A DNA stretch of 64,000 nt, taken from Phycomyces blakesleeanus NRRL 1555(-). Lineage: Eukaryota > Mucoromycota > Mucoromycetes > Mucorales > Phycomycetaceae. Below, one piece after another: positions 48,847 to 59,820 of the stretch. The DNA lies in assembly GCF_001638985.1 (NCBI RefSeq), contig NW_017265160.1, positions 235,378 to 299,377 of the forward strand. The letters run 5' to 3'. Below the pieces are notes generated by a model, which saw only the letters and a program-made list of their open reading frames with translations, was not told where the DNA came from and ran no database searches. Position 1 is the stretch's first letter. The number at the start of each line of letters is the position of its first letter. Both the position numbers and the translations under genes were made by a program.

Positions 48847-49878
48847 CTAGATAGTGTTACTGTCGGCGTATGTGGTGTCCTGGGATCCCTCAGCCATCGT
48901 CGCTATACCTTGTGGGAGAGTCAACTGCTTAGTCGGTGTCTTGAGACAATCAGCAGGGGTGCTCTTGGGTGGTTGAGGGTGGGATACTGGTTTCACGGGT
49001 ATCTTACGGGGCTTCTTGGACGAGATGGCATCTACTGGTGGTGCTCTAGGGCAGGCATGTTGCAAGTGACCAGTCTGATAACAGGTAAAGCATCGCCGGG
49101 AGTCTTTGGGACGTTCAGGGCAGTTCTCAATGTCGTGTTCCATAGCCTTAAAATATTTACAGTGGAGACCCATCTGTTTCCAGGTACCTAAGAAGTAGGA
49201 GCCACCATTGTACGGGATCTTGTATGAAAGTTTGGCAAGAGTGGCATCGGGGTTAGGTGGTTGTTCAAGGTAAGCAAAAGCAAGCAAAACCAGTATCGGA
49301 GATCCAAACCGTATTCGCGGACAGTGCCATACGCGGCCAAGGCTGTTTCGATAGCCTCTTGGAGCAGAGGGCGAGGAAGGAAGGGAAGCTGGGCGAGGAA
49401 GATACACAAATTTTTTGTGCCTGGGGCAATACCCATATAAGGGAAGTATGTCTGGCTCCCTACTGGGAAGCCTTTGGTACAGATGTCGGTACTGATGGCG
49501 GAACTGGTAAGGGGTATTTCGTGGATGAGCGGCTGTTTGTTGGGGAATAACACTCCCAAGGTACATTCTTCAGGAACGTTGGCTCGGAGAGCAGTCCAAA
49601 ATTCATCAGTAAGGGTGGGGGCAGCAGGTGAGGTGAAGAAAAATCGAGTGAGGGGAGGTATTTTTGCGGCAAACGCGATCTGTAGATGTCGGCAAGTTGG
49701 AAAAAAGAACAGCTGGTACTTGAACAGGCTTAGAAGCAGCTGTAGCAACATCGAGATATGACCTAGGGGTTGGTGTTGAAGGGGTGGTGGCGGAGGTTTG
49801 TGAAGTAGAAGTATTGGGTTGACTTAATGTTGTGGTAGACCCATTGGGCGGGTTTGGTACTTTAGCGGGAAGAGCCAT
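48847..49878 (-). pseudogene. LINE ORF1 (gag-like) with CCHC zinc knuckle, frameshifted
   Basis: The start MALPAKVPNPPNGSTTT leads a Ser/Thr/Pro-rich region. Coding potential then shifts frame near 49600 and again near 49450-49200. The last frame has a CCHC knuckle (RCFTCYQTGHLQHACP, near 49050-49100) and a basic Pro-rich tail ending at 48847. ORF1 products of LINEs bind RNA and chaperone the retrotransposition complex. The frame changes mean no intact product. Confidence 0.75.
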
Positions 49879-49890
49879 GCTACACACAAT

Positions 49891-50770
49891 ATATCTGTTT
49901 GACCTGATTCTCTTGCTTATATAGTCCAATATGTACTCAATGTTATTAAGATCTGGGCTTTGAAGAGGCTTACCAGACAAAACTTTCAACTTATATTGTC
50001 TTGTCTATTCTAAAGCTACCTTGCCTGTGTGTGACATTGTATTGTCTTCTTGGGCTATAATGTCCTTCTAGTCAGCTGGATAATAGAAAATTGCGAAGGA
50101 AGAATGATATCCCTTTTCTAATACCTTGACATACTTCTTGGGATTGGCTTGTTCGTTTATAATACTTAAAGCACCGCTACCCTTACTAAGAAGAAGCCCC
50201 AAGACATAAAAAAAACACCTCTAAACTTCATGGTTGGAGAGATGAAAGGAGAGTGAAGACTGGTATTCTTTTTATGGAGCGCTTTATTGCACCCATCGCT
50301 TCTAAAAAGCCCGAATCACTTCTCATCGCTCCAAATGATTCTATTCCAATCCTCAATACTTCAATCAGGATGAGCAGTGTGACATTCAGACCACTCCTTT
50401 TAATTTTCAAGGTAGATCTTAGGATTATTTAAAAATCTACGTAAATAAATGCCATAGTTATGAAGGAACCGTTTGAATGTACTTGATTTAGGAGTGGCGA
50501 CAGTTCTTTTAATGGTTGAAACTTTCTGCGTTGTATACTTTGAAATACACAGGATTTCTCTTTCATCTCTTGAATTTAACTTTTTTTTATTGCCTTTCTG
50601 GTTTTTTGGCTCTCTAATAAGATCCAGTTTTTCTGCGGTGTTCGAGAACTCTGGAAGCAATATAAGAGCTAACACTGAGCTTCTTGGCGATGTCACATTG
50701 CTTGGTATTGTTTTTAATACTCTTGTGTACAGTAATGGCATGAGTTACATCGTTTATTTGCTTCATTTCT
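49891..50770 (-). pseudogene. Tc1 transposase remnant, N-terminal and catalytic part
   Basis: The minus strand shows an N-terminal helix-turn-helix region (LNSRDEREILCISKYTTQK, VSTIKRTVATPKSS) at about 50650-50450. The first catalytic Asp is in RIIWSDEK near 50340, the second in AQEDNTMSHTGK near 50040, and the Glu block SPDLNNIEYILDYISKRI near 49940-49900. Frames shift several times and stops intervene, so it cannot make active transposase. Confidence 0.82.
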
Positions 50771-50968
50771 TTCTTGAGATCTGAGAGCAGGTACCATATT
50801 TGTGATTTTAGTTTTTTGATTACTTTTTTTCTGTATTGTTTCTTTGATTGGTCTATTGAAATGTGGATTTAAAAGAACATCGCGCAAGTTTTAGAGAGTT
50901 TTCGGGTTATAAAGCTTGCATTACTTTTTGATACTCAGTGTATTTTTTTATGAAAATCAGTTTTACTA

Positions 50969-51066
50969 CACTACGGTAAAAAAAGGGCTATTAAGAGGGC
51001 GATTTTGAAAACTGCTTATAGTATTTTTAAAAGCCACCCCTGAATCGCCCCTTCTTTCTTATAGTG
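50969..51066. repeat. Short hairpin MITE-like element, copy 2
   Basis: A 98-bp relative of the element at 16152-16240. The left end is CACTACGGTAAAAAAAGGGC and the right end reverse-complements to CACTATAAGAAAGAAGGGGC. The internal GGCGATTTTGA and TATAGTATTTTTAAAA segments also align with copy 1. It lies directly beyond the Tc1 end and 233 bp before the acetate-transporter start. Confidence 0.6.
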
Positions 51067-51299
51067 CCATTGTATTATATATATGTATATGTATATATAT
51101 TTGTATTTATGTATTGCTTCCAAATTGGTGGATTGCCCTTTTTTAATTGACCCATCATTTCATAAACACCTTTAGCAATTCACAAAACAGCAGGAACTCC
51201 GATATCTTTTGTATAAATTTGAATCAGATATTCTCAGCGTTCATGCACCTCTTTGCTCTTGTAACCGCTAGGTTTTTTTTAAAAATATTTATATAAGCA

Positions 51300-52489
51300 A
51301 TGCCACGCGATAATTTGCGCCGTGCAATCGAAGATCGCTATCGTTTGCATCGAAAGATTATGCGGGAGCCCGAAAATATGTCAGAGGAGTCCTTACTTAG
51401 CACAACGCACAATAACGATGGACGTGTCGAACCTCACGATGATCAAAGCTACCGTAGTCATACTCATAGTCATGCTCATCGTGGCCACAAACTTAACCCA
51501 ATACCCTTTTTTTACAATCATGGGCTCACCCGTACAGCCAACCCTATTCTCAATGCCCAGTCAGGTCGACGTCCTATATCCACTGGAAACCCAGCCGTAA
51601 TCGGTATACATCACATATGAAAATATGTAGTCGCCTTTGAATAAGCTCCTGTGTTAACCACCCGTCTTTAAAAAATAAAATAAAGGGAACTGGTCTTTTG
51701 CTGTTGTTACTATCCTACTGGGTACATTCAACATTTTTTTGCCCGATAAATCCAACCACATCATTCTACCTACAGCTATAATGTTTGGCGGGCTTGCACA
51801 GTATGTAGCAGGGTAATAGTCGAAGATACAACGAAACACCAATTTACGCCATCTATTAATCACAGCTTATCTTCTGACACATCATACAGTTTCATTGATT
51901 TATATTTCGGAGGTACATTTTCAGGCACAATATTGGTATCTTACGGCGCTTTCTGGACAGGCTCTGGAATGTTTATGCTCCCAACCGTTTATCCTACTTT
52001 ATCATCCTTGGACGATGAGAGAGACTTAGGGCGAGCAAATGCTGTATACAATTTTCTTTGGGCGGCATATACTCTTATGCTGGCAGTGATATCTGTTAAA
52101 GTAAAAAACGGCACTTTTGTCCTCACATGGTAATACAGTACATTGCATTCTTTATATACTTCATCTAAATACTTTGTACATTCTTGGCTCGGATTATTCT
52201 ATATTTTATCTGTTAGGAACCTCTGGTGGGTTTTCATGACATTGCTGTTCACAGCCATATACAATATTACAGACATAGTGCCAATTCTACGTGTTAGTGG
52301 TAAAATGCCTCTTTAAAATTTGGATTTTTTTTAATTATATATTACTTACTTGGGATTTATTGGTGTTAACCAGGTGTATTCGCATATCTAGCTGCACTGG
52401 GGGCATTTTACAGTGGAATTGCAATCGTAATGGAAGAGCAAGGTGTACAAATGTGGGTTGGTGCTTTCAGACCTTATTCAAATGACTGA
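51300..52489 (+). CDS. Acetate/ammonia transporter, GPR1/FUN34/YaaH family, 289 aa
   Basis: Five exons: 51300-51603, 51686-51812, 51890-52129, 52217-52299 and 52374-52489. They give 870 nt (289 aa) in frame. About 100 hydrophilic residues, including a His-rich stretch (HTHSHAHRGHK), precede the family start NPAVIG. Six membrane segments follow: FAVVTILLGTFNIF, IMFGGLAQYVAGF, GTILVSYGAFWTGSGMFM, NFLWAAYTLMLAVISV, LWWVFMTLLFTAIYNITD and FAYLAALGAFYSGIAIVM. Yeast relatives (Ady2/Ato) move acetate or ammonium across the plasma membrane and are often induced by acetate or at low glucose. Substrate here is not deducible. Confidence 0.92.
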
Positions 52490-52826
52490 AAGTAGCTCTC
52501 ACTAAGATTGGTTTTTGATCTACTAAAAATCCTTCCACGCCCGCATCAACATCCACAGCCACATAAGCAATCCAAGTAGTTAAATCACTTTGTGTACTTC
52601 TTCTGTATATACCCTTATACCATAAAAATATAATCTATAGAATAATCTATAGAATAATCATATAAATAATCATACAATTATTCAACTCTTATGAATTCTT
52701 CAATGTAGCAGATATATTAATAATTCATTTATCCCAAATGCGGCAAGTTTTTACCTAAAGAAGTGTGACTGTCAAAGAAAAAGGTCAAGTCAAGCGATGT
52801 CATGAAGCACAGGATGATTAAGTACC

Positions 52827-55800
52827 ATGGAAGTCCAACCAGGAATCGTCTTGCAATCCAAGCCTTTCTTCTCTAACTGTGTCTCATGGTCAGAAGACTG
52901 TCATATTCTTGCTTGCTTTGAATCAGCGGTGCATGTACTGGTGCGATCATATAATAATCAATCCAAATTGGCAATGCATTGACTTTTGCTTTTTTTTTTG
53001 CATGAATGTGAATGGGATTAATTAGACACCTATCCTAGCCGGGATGGCTTCTGATCTTGAAGGTCACATTCACGAAGGAATCTTGGCAATAGATTTGGAA
53101 CCAAGTGAATTTGGAGAGTCGCAAGGCAAGTTCTTGTTTAATATGCGTCAATCGCGTATGCGACTTTAGCTTATAGTTGAGCTCCAATATTATCTAGTAT
53201 TTGAGCAATATGTTGATCCATCCTATGCCATGCCAGAGTCCTTTCGATGGGCTACATGGTCGCCTAGTGGGCTATCAAGTAGTCTTGGGTAAGATAGAAA
53301 GAATATTATAGCCAGCCAACCGACCTCTATTTTTGTTATTTTATATGTATATCTTTTTCTCTGAATTTTGATAATGCTATAAAGGTGCTATTTGACAGCA
53401 GTGACAACAAAGCACCGAATCGTGTTTTATGAGCATCCAGATAATGGCCAATCACGTTGGATACCTACACTAGATTTGACTAAGGATATTTACAAACATG
53501 TAAAAAGTACGGATGAAAGTGCTATGGATATCGATGAAAAGGCAGCGGCATTAGCTCCAAGTGATGAAGAAGATGACGAAGAAGAGGAAGATGACGAAGA
53601 AGAAAATGAAAGCTCAGACGATCAAAAAGAATCAAATCCAAAGAAGCTTAATAGTCAATTTCAGTTTAAAAATATCGATGAGATGAAGCGATTCCAGACT
53701 CTCTGTGTGTAATAGATAAGGACCTCATTTTCTAAAAGAAAAAAAAGAGGCTTACTTCCCTTCCCTTTCCCCCTTTCTTCTTATGCTTAGATTGTGCTTG
53801 GACATCTAAGATTATTGTAGATCCATTAGCAGAAATGCCTGGTGTTCTGGCCTTATCACACAAGAGTGGCCATGTAACTATTTGGAGGTAGGAAGCTTAG
53901 GTATATAGGTGATATACTTTACAGAGCATTAAAAGAGAAAGGAAAACACAGCTATTCGCGTCGACACGGCTTAGCGTTCATCACAGAATTCAGACCCACA
54001 AATAACTACGTAAATCTATTACAATGGTCCAAATGGAAAATCAGTGGAAACACATGTAAGTTTTATGTTTTGCAAAAGTATTGATAGAAATAGATTAAGT
54101 AGATTAAGTAGACTATATGTATAAATGCATCTAAATACTACTTTTAGACACTGCCTATCTTATGGCTTCTAGCAATTCAGGCGAAGTATACCTGTCTTCT
54201 TTCACCATCACAGTAAATGCTGATGCAAAGGGCCAAGTGCATATTTACTCTCCTATCGTCAAAAAACTATTTACCTGGTTTAAGGATAGCCCTAGTATCC
54301 CAATTTTACTGACTACATGGGATGATTTCGTAAGTATTTCTATTTATTATTTGTCATAAGCATACAAAATCATTGACTGGTACCATGTATGTATTATTTG
54401 TAGTCTGATGACGGTTCTACTCTCAAACTAGTTGTCTCCAAAGGCATCAGTATACTGACTGCCTTTCTGAAAATAGAAAGCGATAGTGCAGAAATGATTG
54501 GAGACTGGCACAGATATATACCTGAAGATACAAGCATGGGACTGTCTAGTAGGTCAAATTCTTTTGTACACGCGTTTGTTTAACATGTAAAGTAAATAGG
54601 CGCTTCCTGGACTACGGATGGTGAATATTTGCAAGCTTTTACACACGAAGGTCAAGGTCTCGTCCTTAACACTAAAGAAAGCACAATTTCTTTGAACCTT
54701 CCCCGCTCATGCGCTCTTACGGATATTCTGTTACACAAATATAAATTCCAGTGTATGGAAATCGAGTCTAAGGCCGAAGAGGATGCTATAAACCCAAATA
54801 TCGATATTGTGCCTATTATGTGGGGAACAGCAAACTCTTATAGCTCTCTGTACACTGCTATTGCATTCACCATGAAACCGGTAATCGATATATCTAATCG
54901 ATCCAACTCTGTGTTTGATACATACATGGGATTCATTTTACAATCCACAAGAGAAGAAACAGAAACACTGGAAATGCTATGCAAAAATATTGAGAAGTGT
55001 ATTAAAGATCCTAACTACAGTAAGTTATTATAAAATACCATACAATCTCTTTAACTTTCTTACTAACGACCTTTAAGTATTCACATACCCTATTAAAAAT
55101 ATTATTCACGAGGCTTTGGAATATGTTGCGAACGATGAAAGTGTCGATACTATTTTTACATGGTTATCAACAGTTGGAAGCCTTATGAAAGACACACACA
55201 GAAAACCAAGGTGAGAACAGTGTTCAATTGAGAGTTGCATATGCTAATTTACTGACGAGCATTTATTATACCTCTTTATTAGGGATCCCAATACATTGAC
55301 CAAGAATATATACAGTGATACTACATCTGCAGCAGCCATGACAATGTGCACCGTCAAATTGGTATTAAAGGTAAAATATTCATTATATAACAAGTAGCTG
55401 GATTGTAATTTCTGGTGAGCTTTTGTGTATTTATACTTATACTTTTATCTATATTTATATTAGTATTTTGAGCTGCCAAAAATGATTAATGAAGATTTGA
55501 GAAAATGGTGCGCGATGGCCCGAAAGATAACAAGGGAAAATTATGCAGATTCTGTCCTACAATTTGCTATCGAGCGTGAAGACGAAGATTTTAGAGAGTT
55601 TGACGGTAAATATCTAATGAGAGATCACAAGAGACTACTAAATGTATTTCACTAAAATAGAGGACGACATTATGGTGATTCAGTTGATTTGCGATGATGC
55701 ACTTATAGAAGGAAATGTGTCATCTTATCTATTGGACACCATTCGAAATGTCCACGACAAGTTGGAATCTTGCTTTCCTGATCTGGGCCCTTACGACGAT

Positions 55801-56335
55801 TTATTGGCTGAGATCGACCGTGCTTCCCAATTTTCTAAAACCACCGAGCCATCAGAAAAAGTTATAGGACGAGAACACTGTCCAATTTGTCAAGACAATA
55901 TCCTTTTTTTTTCTTCGTCTTATTCTTTTTCCCTCTCGCATATTGATTCATACACATATATATTCTTTAACTGGTATAATTACTGATCATGCCTTCTAGA
56001 GGAACTTTTGCTTCTTGCACATCAGGTCACACATGGGGTAAGTTCTGTACCATGACAAAATTAAAAGGAAAATAGCAACAAGAGAGCTAATAGCTGTAAT
56101 CGATATACATAATATTTCAATAGAGAAATGCTGTATGACCATGCGAGTTCTCTCAACACCAAGTGCGCGTAAATGTACCTCTTGTAATTCCAAAAGTTTA
56201 CAGCCAGGATCATTGGATTTCATCAGACTTCCAAACAATAATCCCGAACATATGTCTTTTACAGATACTATCTTACTCAAGTGCCAAAAATGTATCTTCT
56301 GCGGATCAGATTTGATAGATATAAATGCACTATGA
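52827..56335 (+). CDS. TFIIIC 90-kDa-type subunit (GTF3C4/TFIIIC delta), 829 aa
   Basis: Fifteen exons: 52827-52940, 53026-53125, 53177-53288, 53385-53704, 53791-53887, 53925-54055, 54148-54329, 54404-54548, 54600-55019, 55078-55210, 55283-55370, 55464-55605, 55661-55916, 56000-56037 and 56124-56335. They give 2490 nt (829 aa) in frame. The N-terminus is a WD-like propeller (FSNCVSWSEDCHILACFESA, FRWATWSPSGLSSSLG) with an acidic Asp/Glu insert near residues 165-185. The C-terminus is the TFIIIC zinc finger: HCPICQDN, CTSGHTWEKCCMT, STPSARKCTSC, then a final CQKCIFCG. TFIIIC binds the A and B boxes of tRNA genes and recruits TFIIIB. Intron 2 has a GC donor, and intron 13 needs an atypical GTCTTA donor, so that junction is the least certain. 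Confidence 0.88.
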
Positions 56336-56588
56336 GATTCTATCTTTTTATAATTCTAATACGCGCATGTCTATCTAACACCATATCATTTAAATATCAA
56401 TAAAAAAAAGTATTCGTTTCAATGTATATTGTACACACAATTATTATTATTTTAAAAGGTTCGTGTGAATATAGTAGTTTAGGATTTAATAATATGCAAT
56501 AGAAAAGGGGGTGGCAGATATGATTTGATGATGTGTTTGGCTTATGGGCGAGTAATTTACAATGGCTTTTTGGTTTCGTTTTAATGGA

Positions 56589-57482
56589 TTACCAACGGAG
56601 GTAGTGGGTAGGACACTGAGAAAGCACGCATTAGTAATCTATTATTCTCTAATTAATTATTTTTTATACTTACTGCGTAACCTTCAGGATTTTTCTCCAA
56701 GTAAAACTATTGTGCAATGAAGTCTTACGGTTAGTAAATGTAACACACGATAACAATTGGCTCTGTCTTCATTACCTGATGATATTCTTCTCCATCATAG
56801 TATTGTTGTGCTGGAACAATTTGGGTTGCGATTCCCTCCTTTTTGTAATGCTTTTCCAATACTTCCTGAGTTACTTTCTCAGCAATAGATTTTTGTTCAG
56901 GGCTGTGGTAGAAAATGACAGAACGATATTGGGTACCAACATCAGGGCCTTGGAAGTTGAGAGTGGTGGGATCTGAAGATAAATATAAAAGTGTTTAGTC
57001 AACAGGAACTTGTATTACAGATTATTGTATTCAACATATATATATATTGCAACAAATAAAATGTTTGTAACTTACCATGCATACTATAAAAGAATTCGAC
57101 CAAAGTCTCATAGCTCACTTTGCTAGGATCAAATTTTATTTCGCAAACTTCGGCATGGTCAGTGGTCCCTGTTTTCACCTTTTTTTTAAGAGAAAAGAAA
57201 AAAAGAAAAGGAAAAATGGCACATACACATATATACATATATTTAAATTTCCAGTAACTAAATGCTTCAAATGGTTTGCATTACCTGTTTATATGAAGGA
57301 TTTTCTAATTGACCTCCCATATAGCCAACACGCGTGATAATGCCATCTTTCAAGAAATGCTTGTTGAAAATGTGCTCAACACCCCTATGGTCAATTGATT
57401 GATTAATTATAATTGCGACAATTACAATATAAAATTAGTCTCACCAGAAGCATCCAGCGGCAAATGTGGCAGTTTCAGACAT
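56589..57482 (-). CDS. msrA: Peptide methionine (S)-S-oxide reductase MsrA, 165 aa
   Basis: Six exons on the minus strand: 57482-57445, 57384-57285, 57178-57076, 56972-56776, 56706-56674 and 56615-56589. They give 498 nt (165 aa) in frame, of normal family length. The catalytic GCFWG motif (Cys11) is at the N-terminus and split by intron 1. It is followed by GYMGGQLENPSYKQV, TDHAEVCEIKFDP, GPDVGTQYRSVIFYH, YDGEEYHQ and YLEKNPEGYACPTHYLRW. MsrA reduces methionine-S-sulfoxide in oxidised proteins with thioredoxin. The C-terminal CPTHY Cys may be a resolving residue. No targeting peptide is evident, so it is probably cytosolic. It converges with the TFIIIC gene, whose stop is about 250 bp away. 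Confidence 0.95.
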
Positions 57483-58879
57483 TGTGATAGTTTTGAGAGA
57501 AAAAGTAGTTATATTTGAAGAGTATGATTTTATTTTCATTTTTATACTCATCGGTTTCAATATAATTTATTAAGTATGGCGGAGTTTCGTCATCTACCTT
57601 GAATGCCATTGCTTGGTTTGATCTCCATCTCAAAATCTCCATCAGAGTGCTGATTTTGGCTTCAATGTATCGGAGATTGCGTGATCGAAAGATCTGATGC
57701 TTGTGTAGAAATCGGAAAACTTTCTATGGCTTTATAAAATGCTGTAAATAAGATGTGATCAACATTAGTATATTAAAGAAGTACTACAAGGCTATACGTA
57801 CCCATTGAGGAGCGAAAACCATTCTATTTGAAATGCCATTGTTCCCTTTTTGCCTTTCTATCAAACTCTATAAAAATATAGACCTATTTCTGTGTTACAT
57901 TCTGCCGCATAATTTAATATTAAAAGAAAATTGTTCTATGCTGAGACTATGGAAGAATAAAGATGGTTCCGTTCTATTGTCCTCTACGCCGACACTTGTA
58001 CTACAGCTGGCAATCACTTTTCTTGAAATATAAGGATAGGAGTAGGCTTATGATTGACCACCCAGCAGCTTACTAATGAGAGGCATTACGATTTTAATCT
58101 CAGTCTCCAGCAGTGCAGTTAACTTTTAACTTGTCTAAATCCAAACATCGCCACTTTAGCTAACGAAAAGGTCACTTCGCCAAGCAGTTCAATTCACCCT
58201 TTTCTTTAAATAAATTATGAAAGCGTTCTCAGTAAGCAATCTTAAATCTTTATTAACTTTTTTTATTTAAAATAAAGTAAATTGAACTGCTAGGAAAATC
58301 AACGTTGGCTAAATATTTCAATTTAAGAGAAAAGTTGAGTTAAGGCTGACTACTGGAGATGCTCTTATAAACCAAAAGGCAACTTTAACTTTCTTTTTCA
58401 TTTTTACAGACTGTATAAATATCCAACCATGGTTTATAATCATTTCATAAAATACCAATACAAAATAAGTAACTCTAGAATAGAAATATTGAAAAAACCC
58501 AATATTTTTTTATAGAAACAATGGCGGGACTCTTTTTTGTCACTTGGAATTAAGACCATTTAATCATTCAATTTTAAGCCACTGCAACTCAACAGTAATT
58601 GGGGTTTTTTCTTAATATCTAGAGTACTTGAGTACTTTTAATGACGAAATTTCTTGGCAAATGGTCAATTGGATTTAGCTCAGTAATATATAAGTATGAA
58701 TATAAGATACTTTCTGCATTGATGCTCTGAAATCTATTATTCATATAGAACATATAAAAGCAAAGACTTATCAATTATAGACTCCAAATAATACTAAAGT
58801 AATGCGTTTTTTATTTAAAGAACGATTATTTCTTTCTTATTGAAATCATCTGGAAATCCAAAAATACAATCAAGACATG
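57483..58879. other. Intergenic DNA with a MITE-like repeat
   Basis: No convincing gene. Minus-strand frames upstream of MsrA (about 57480-57840) read with protein-like composition (AFYKAIESFPISTQASDLS) but carry stops and may be a fossil. A MITE-like inverted repeat occupies about 58094-58369. The rest is AT-rich. Confidence 0.4.
58094..58369. repeat. MITE-like inverted repeat, about 275 bp
   Basis: The left end TAATCTCAGTCTCCAGCAGT and the right end, reverse-complemented TTATAAGAGCATCTCCAGTA, are similar. The arms continue with TTAACT, TTTAGCTAACG versus TTTAGCCAACG, and a perfect AGCAGTTCAATT at their inner edges, giving arms of about 85-95 bp. No coding capacity. Confidence 0.6.
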
Positions 58880-59437
58880 TTACATGGCTTGTGTTGAACA
58901 CTTGGAAGAAGAGATACATCCCTCAAGGATTGATTCTGATACATTCCAAACCCACTGTACACTTATAGCCTCCATTTATCAAAGTCTGCCTTTTTTTTTT
59001 GTTAGTAAGACTTATTGCAAAAGCGATTTTATTGATAGAGGGATCTTGAAAGTTTAAGCGTTTTCGCCTCCGATAGAGTTTGTTTTGATTGACATGTAAC
59101 GTGTAACGTGGGATATAAACCACATTCCCTTAAGAAATTTGCGAATTGTGTTTGCATATCTGTGAACGCTCTTCTTTTTTTTTCGAATTGACGGCGAGCA
59201 TCTTCGGCGGTTTTGAATGTATAAGTATAATAGACGCGGATAAGGTGACTAGCAAGTAATATATCAATTTTAGTCGGTCTACTAAGACATTGTCATATCG
59301 GAATGTCCAATTTGAGACGAAGCCTTTTAATTGTAGTGACCTATAAACCAATGATATTTGTAGCATCCTTGACAGATTTTCTATTTCGAAGTTAAGCTTC
59401 AACAAACTTTTGATTGCCTTTTGGGATACGACGCATA
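58880..59437 (-). pseudogene. Second Tc1/mariner transposase remnant
   Basis: On the minus strand from ATG at 59437 the frame reads MRRIPKGNQKFVEA, a stop, then KSVKDATNIIGL and TTIKRLRLKLDIPI (helix-turn-helix). It continues HLIR, FKTAEDARRQFEKKKSVHRY, ANTIRKFLKGMWFISHVTRY and KGRL with further stops. This is the N-terminal half of a Tc1-like transposase. The catalytic part is not seen. It belongs to a different subfamily from the split copy at 44-51 kb. Confidence 0.65.
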
Positions 59438-59820
59438 ATGAGAGTAGAAATGTGTTTTAATTTCCACCAACGATGATAATAGTAATAAGCTTTAATAATA
59501 ATCAATGACTGACTTTGGAGACATGAACATATGTGTATGTGTATATGTATGTGTATCTGGATACATTATTCAATGTATTATCATAAAACCAAAAGCAATT
59601 CTCAAGCACTATTTTATATCCTTGGTTTTATCCTTCGAATGTCACTATAAAACGAAAGTTGCAGCGCAAACCATAATTTCTACACTCCATTCAAATACTA
59701 ATCATACCTATTCACAATTGCTTTATTATACTGTTTGGGATATTATATTGTACTTTATTGATGCGAGTTATTAGTATCTTGAATGTGTTCTTATTGTCAA
59801 ATACAGCCGATAGAATAGTT
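59438..59820. other. Short intergenic stretch downstream of RRP36
   Basis: RRP36 3' flank. I see no gene. A short plus-strand frame here has no protein-like features. Confidence 0.5.

Larger units (their letters stand above)
44717..49878 (-). mobile_element. LINE (non-LTR retrotransposon), 5.16 kb, nested in Tc1
   Basis: Bounded by a perfect 12-bp target duplication, plus-strand GCTACACACAAT at 44705-44716 and 49879-49890. Read on the minus strand, the element starts directly with ATG of ORF1 (49878) and ends with a run of nine A then TAC, after an AATAAA-containing 3' UTR. It holds a gag-like ORF1 with a CCHC knuckle, and an ORF2 with endonuclease and reverse-transcriptase regions, both decayed. 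Confidence 0.9.
44394..50940 (-). mobile_element. Tc1/mariner element, split by a LINE insertion
   Basis: Imperfect terminal inverted repeats (left TACTGAGTACCCAAG, right end reverse-complemented CACTGAGTATCAAAA) are flanked by TA dinucleotides at 44392-44393 and 50941-50942, as expected for Tc1/mariner. Removing the LINE (44717-49878) and one copy of its 12-bp duplication leaves about 1373 bp, a normal Tc1 size. The transposase lies on the minus strand in two pieces, 50770-49891 and 44704-44580, and is broken by stops and frameshifts. Confidence 0.85.

Noticed and set aside
51604..51900. Initial impression that the acetate-transporter gene is a pseudogene because of stops after exon 1
   Set aside because: GT-AG introns at 51604-51685 and 51813-51889 restore a continuous, well-conserved frame.
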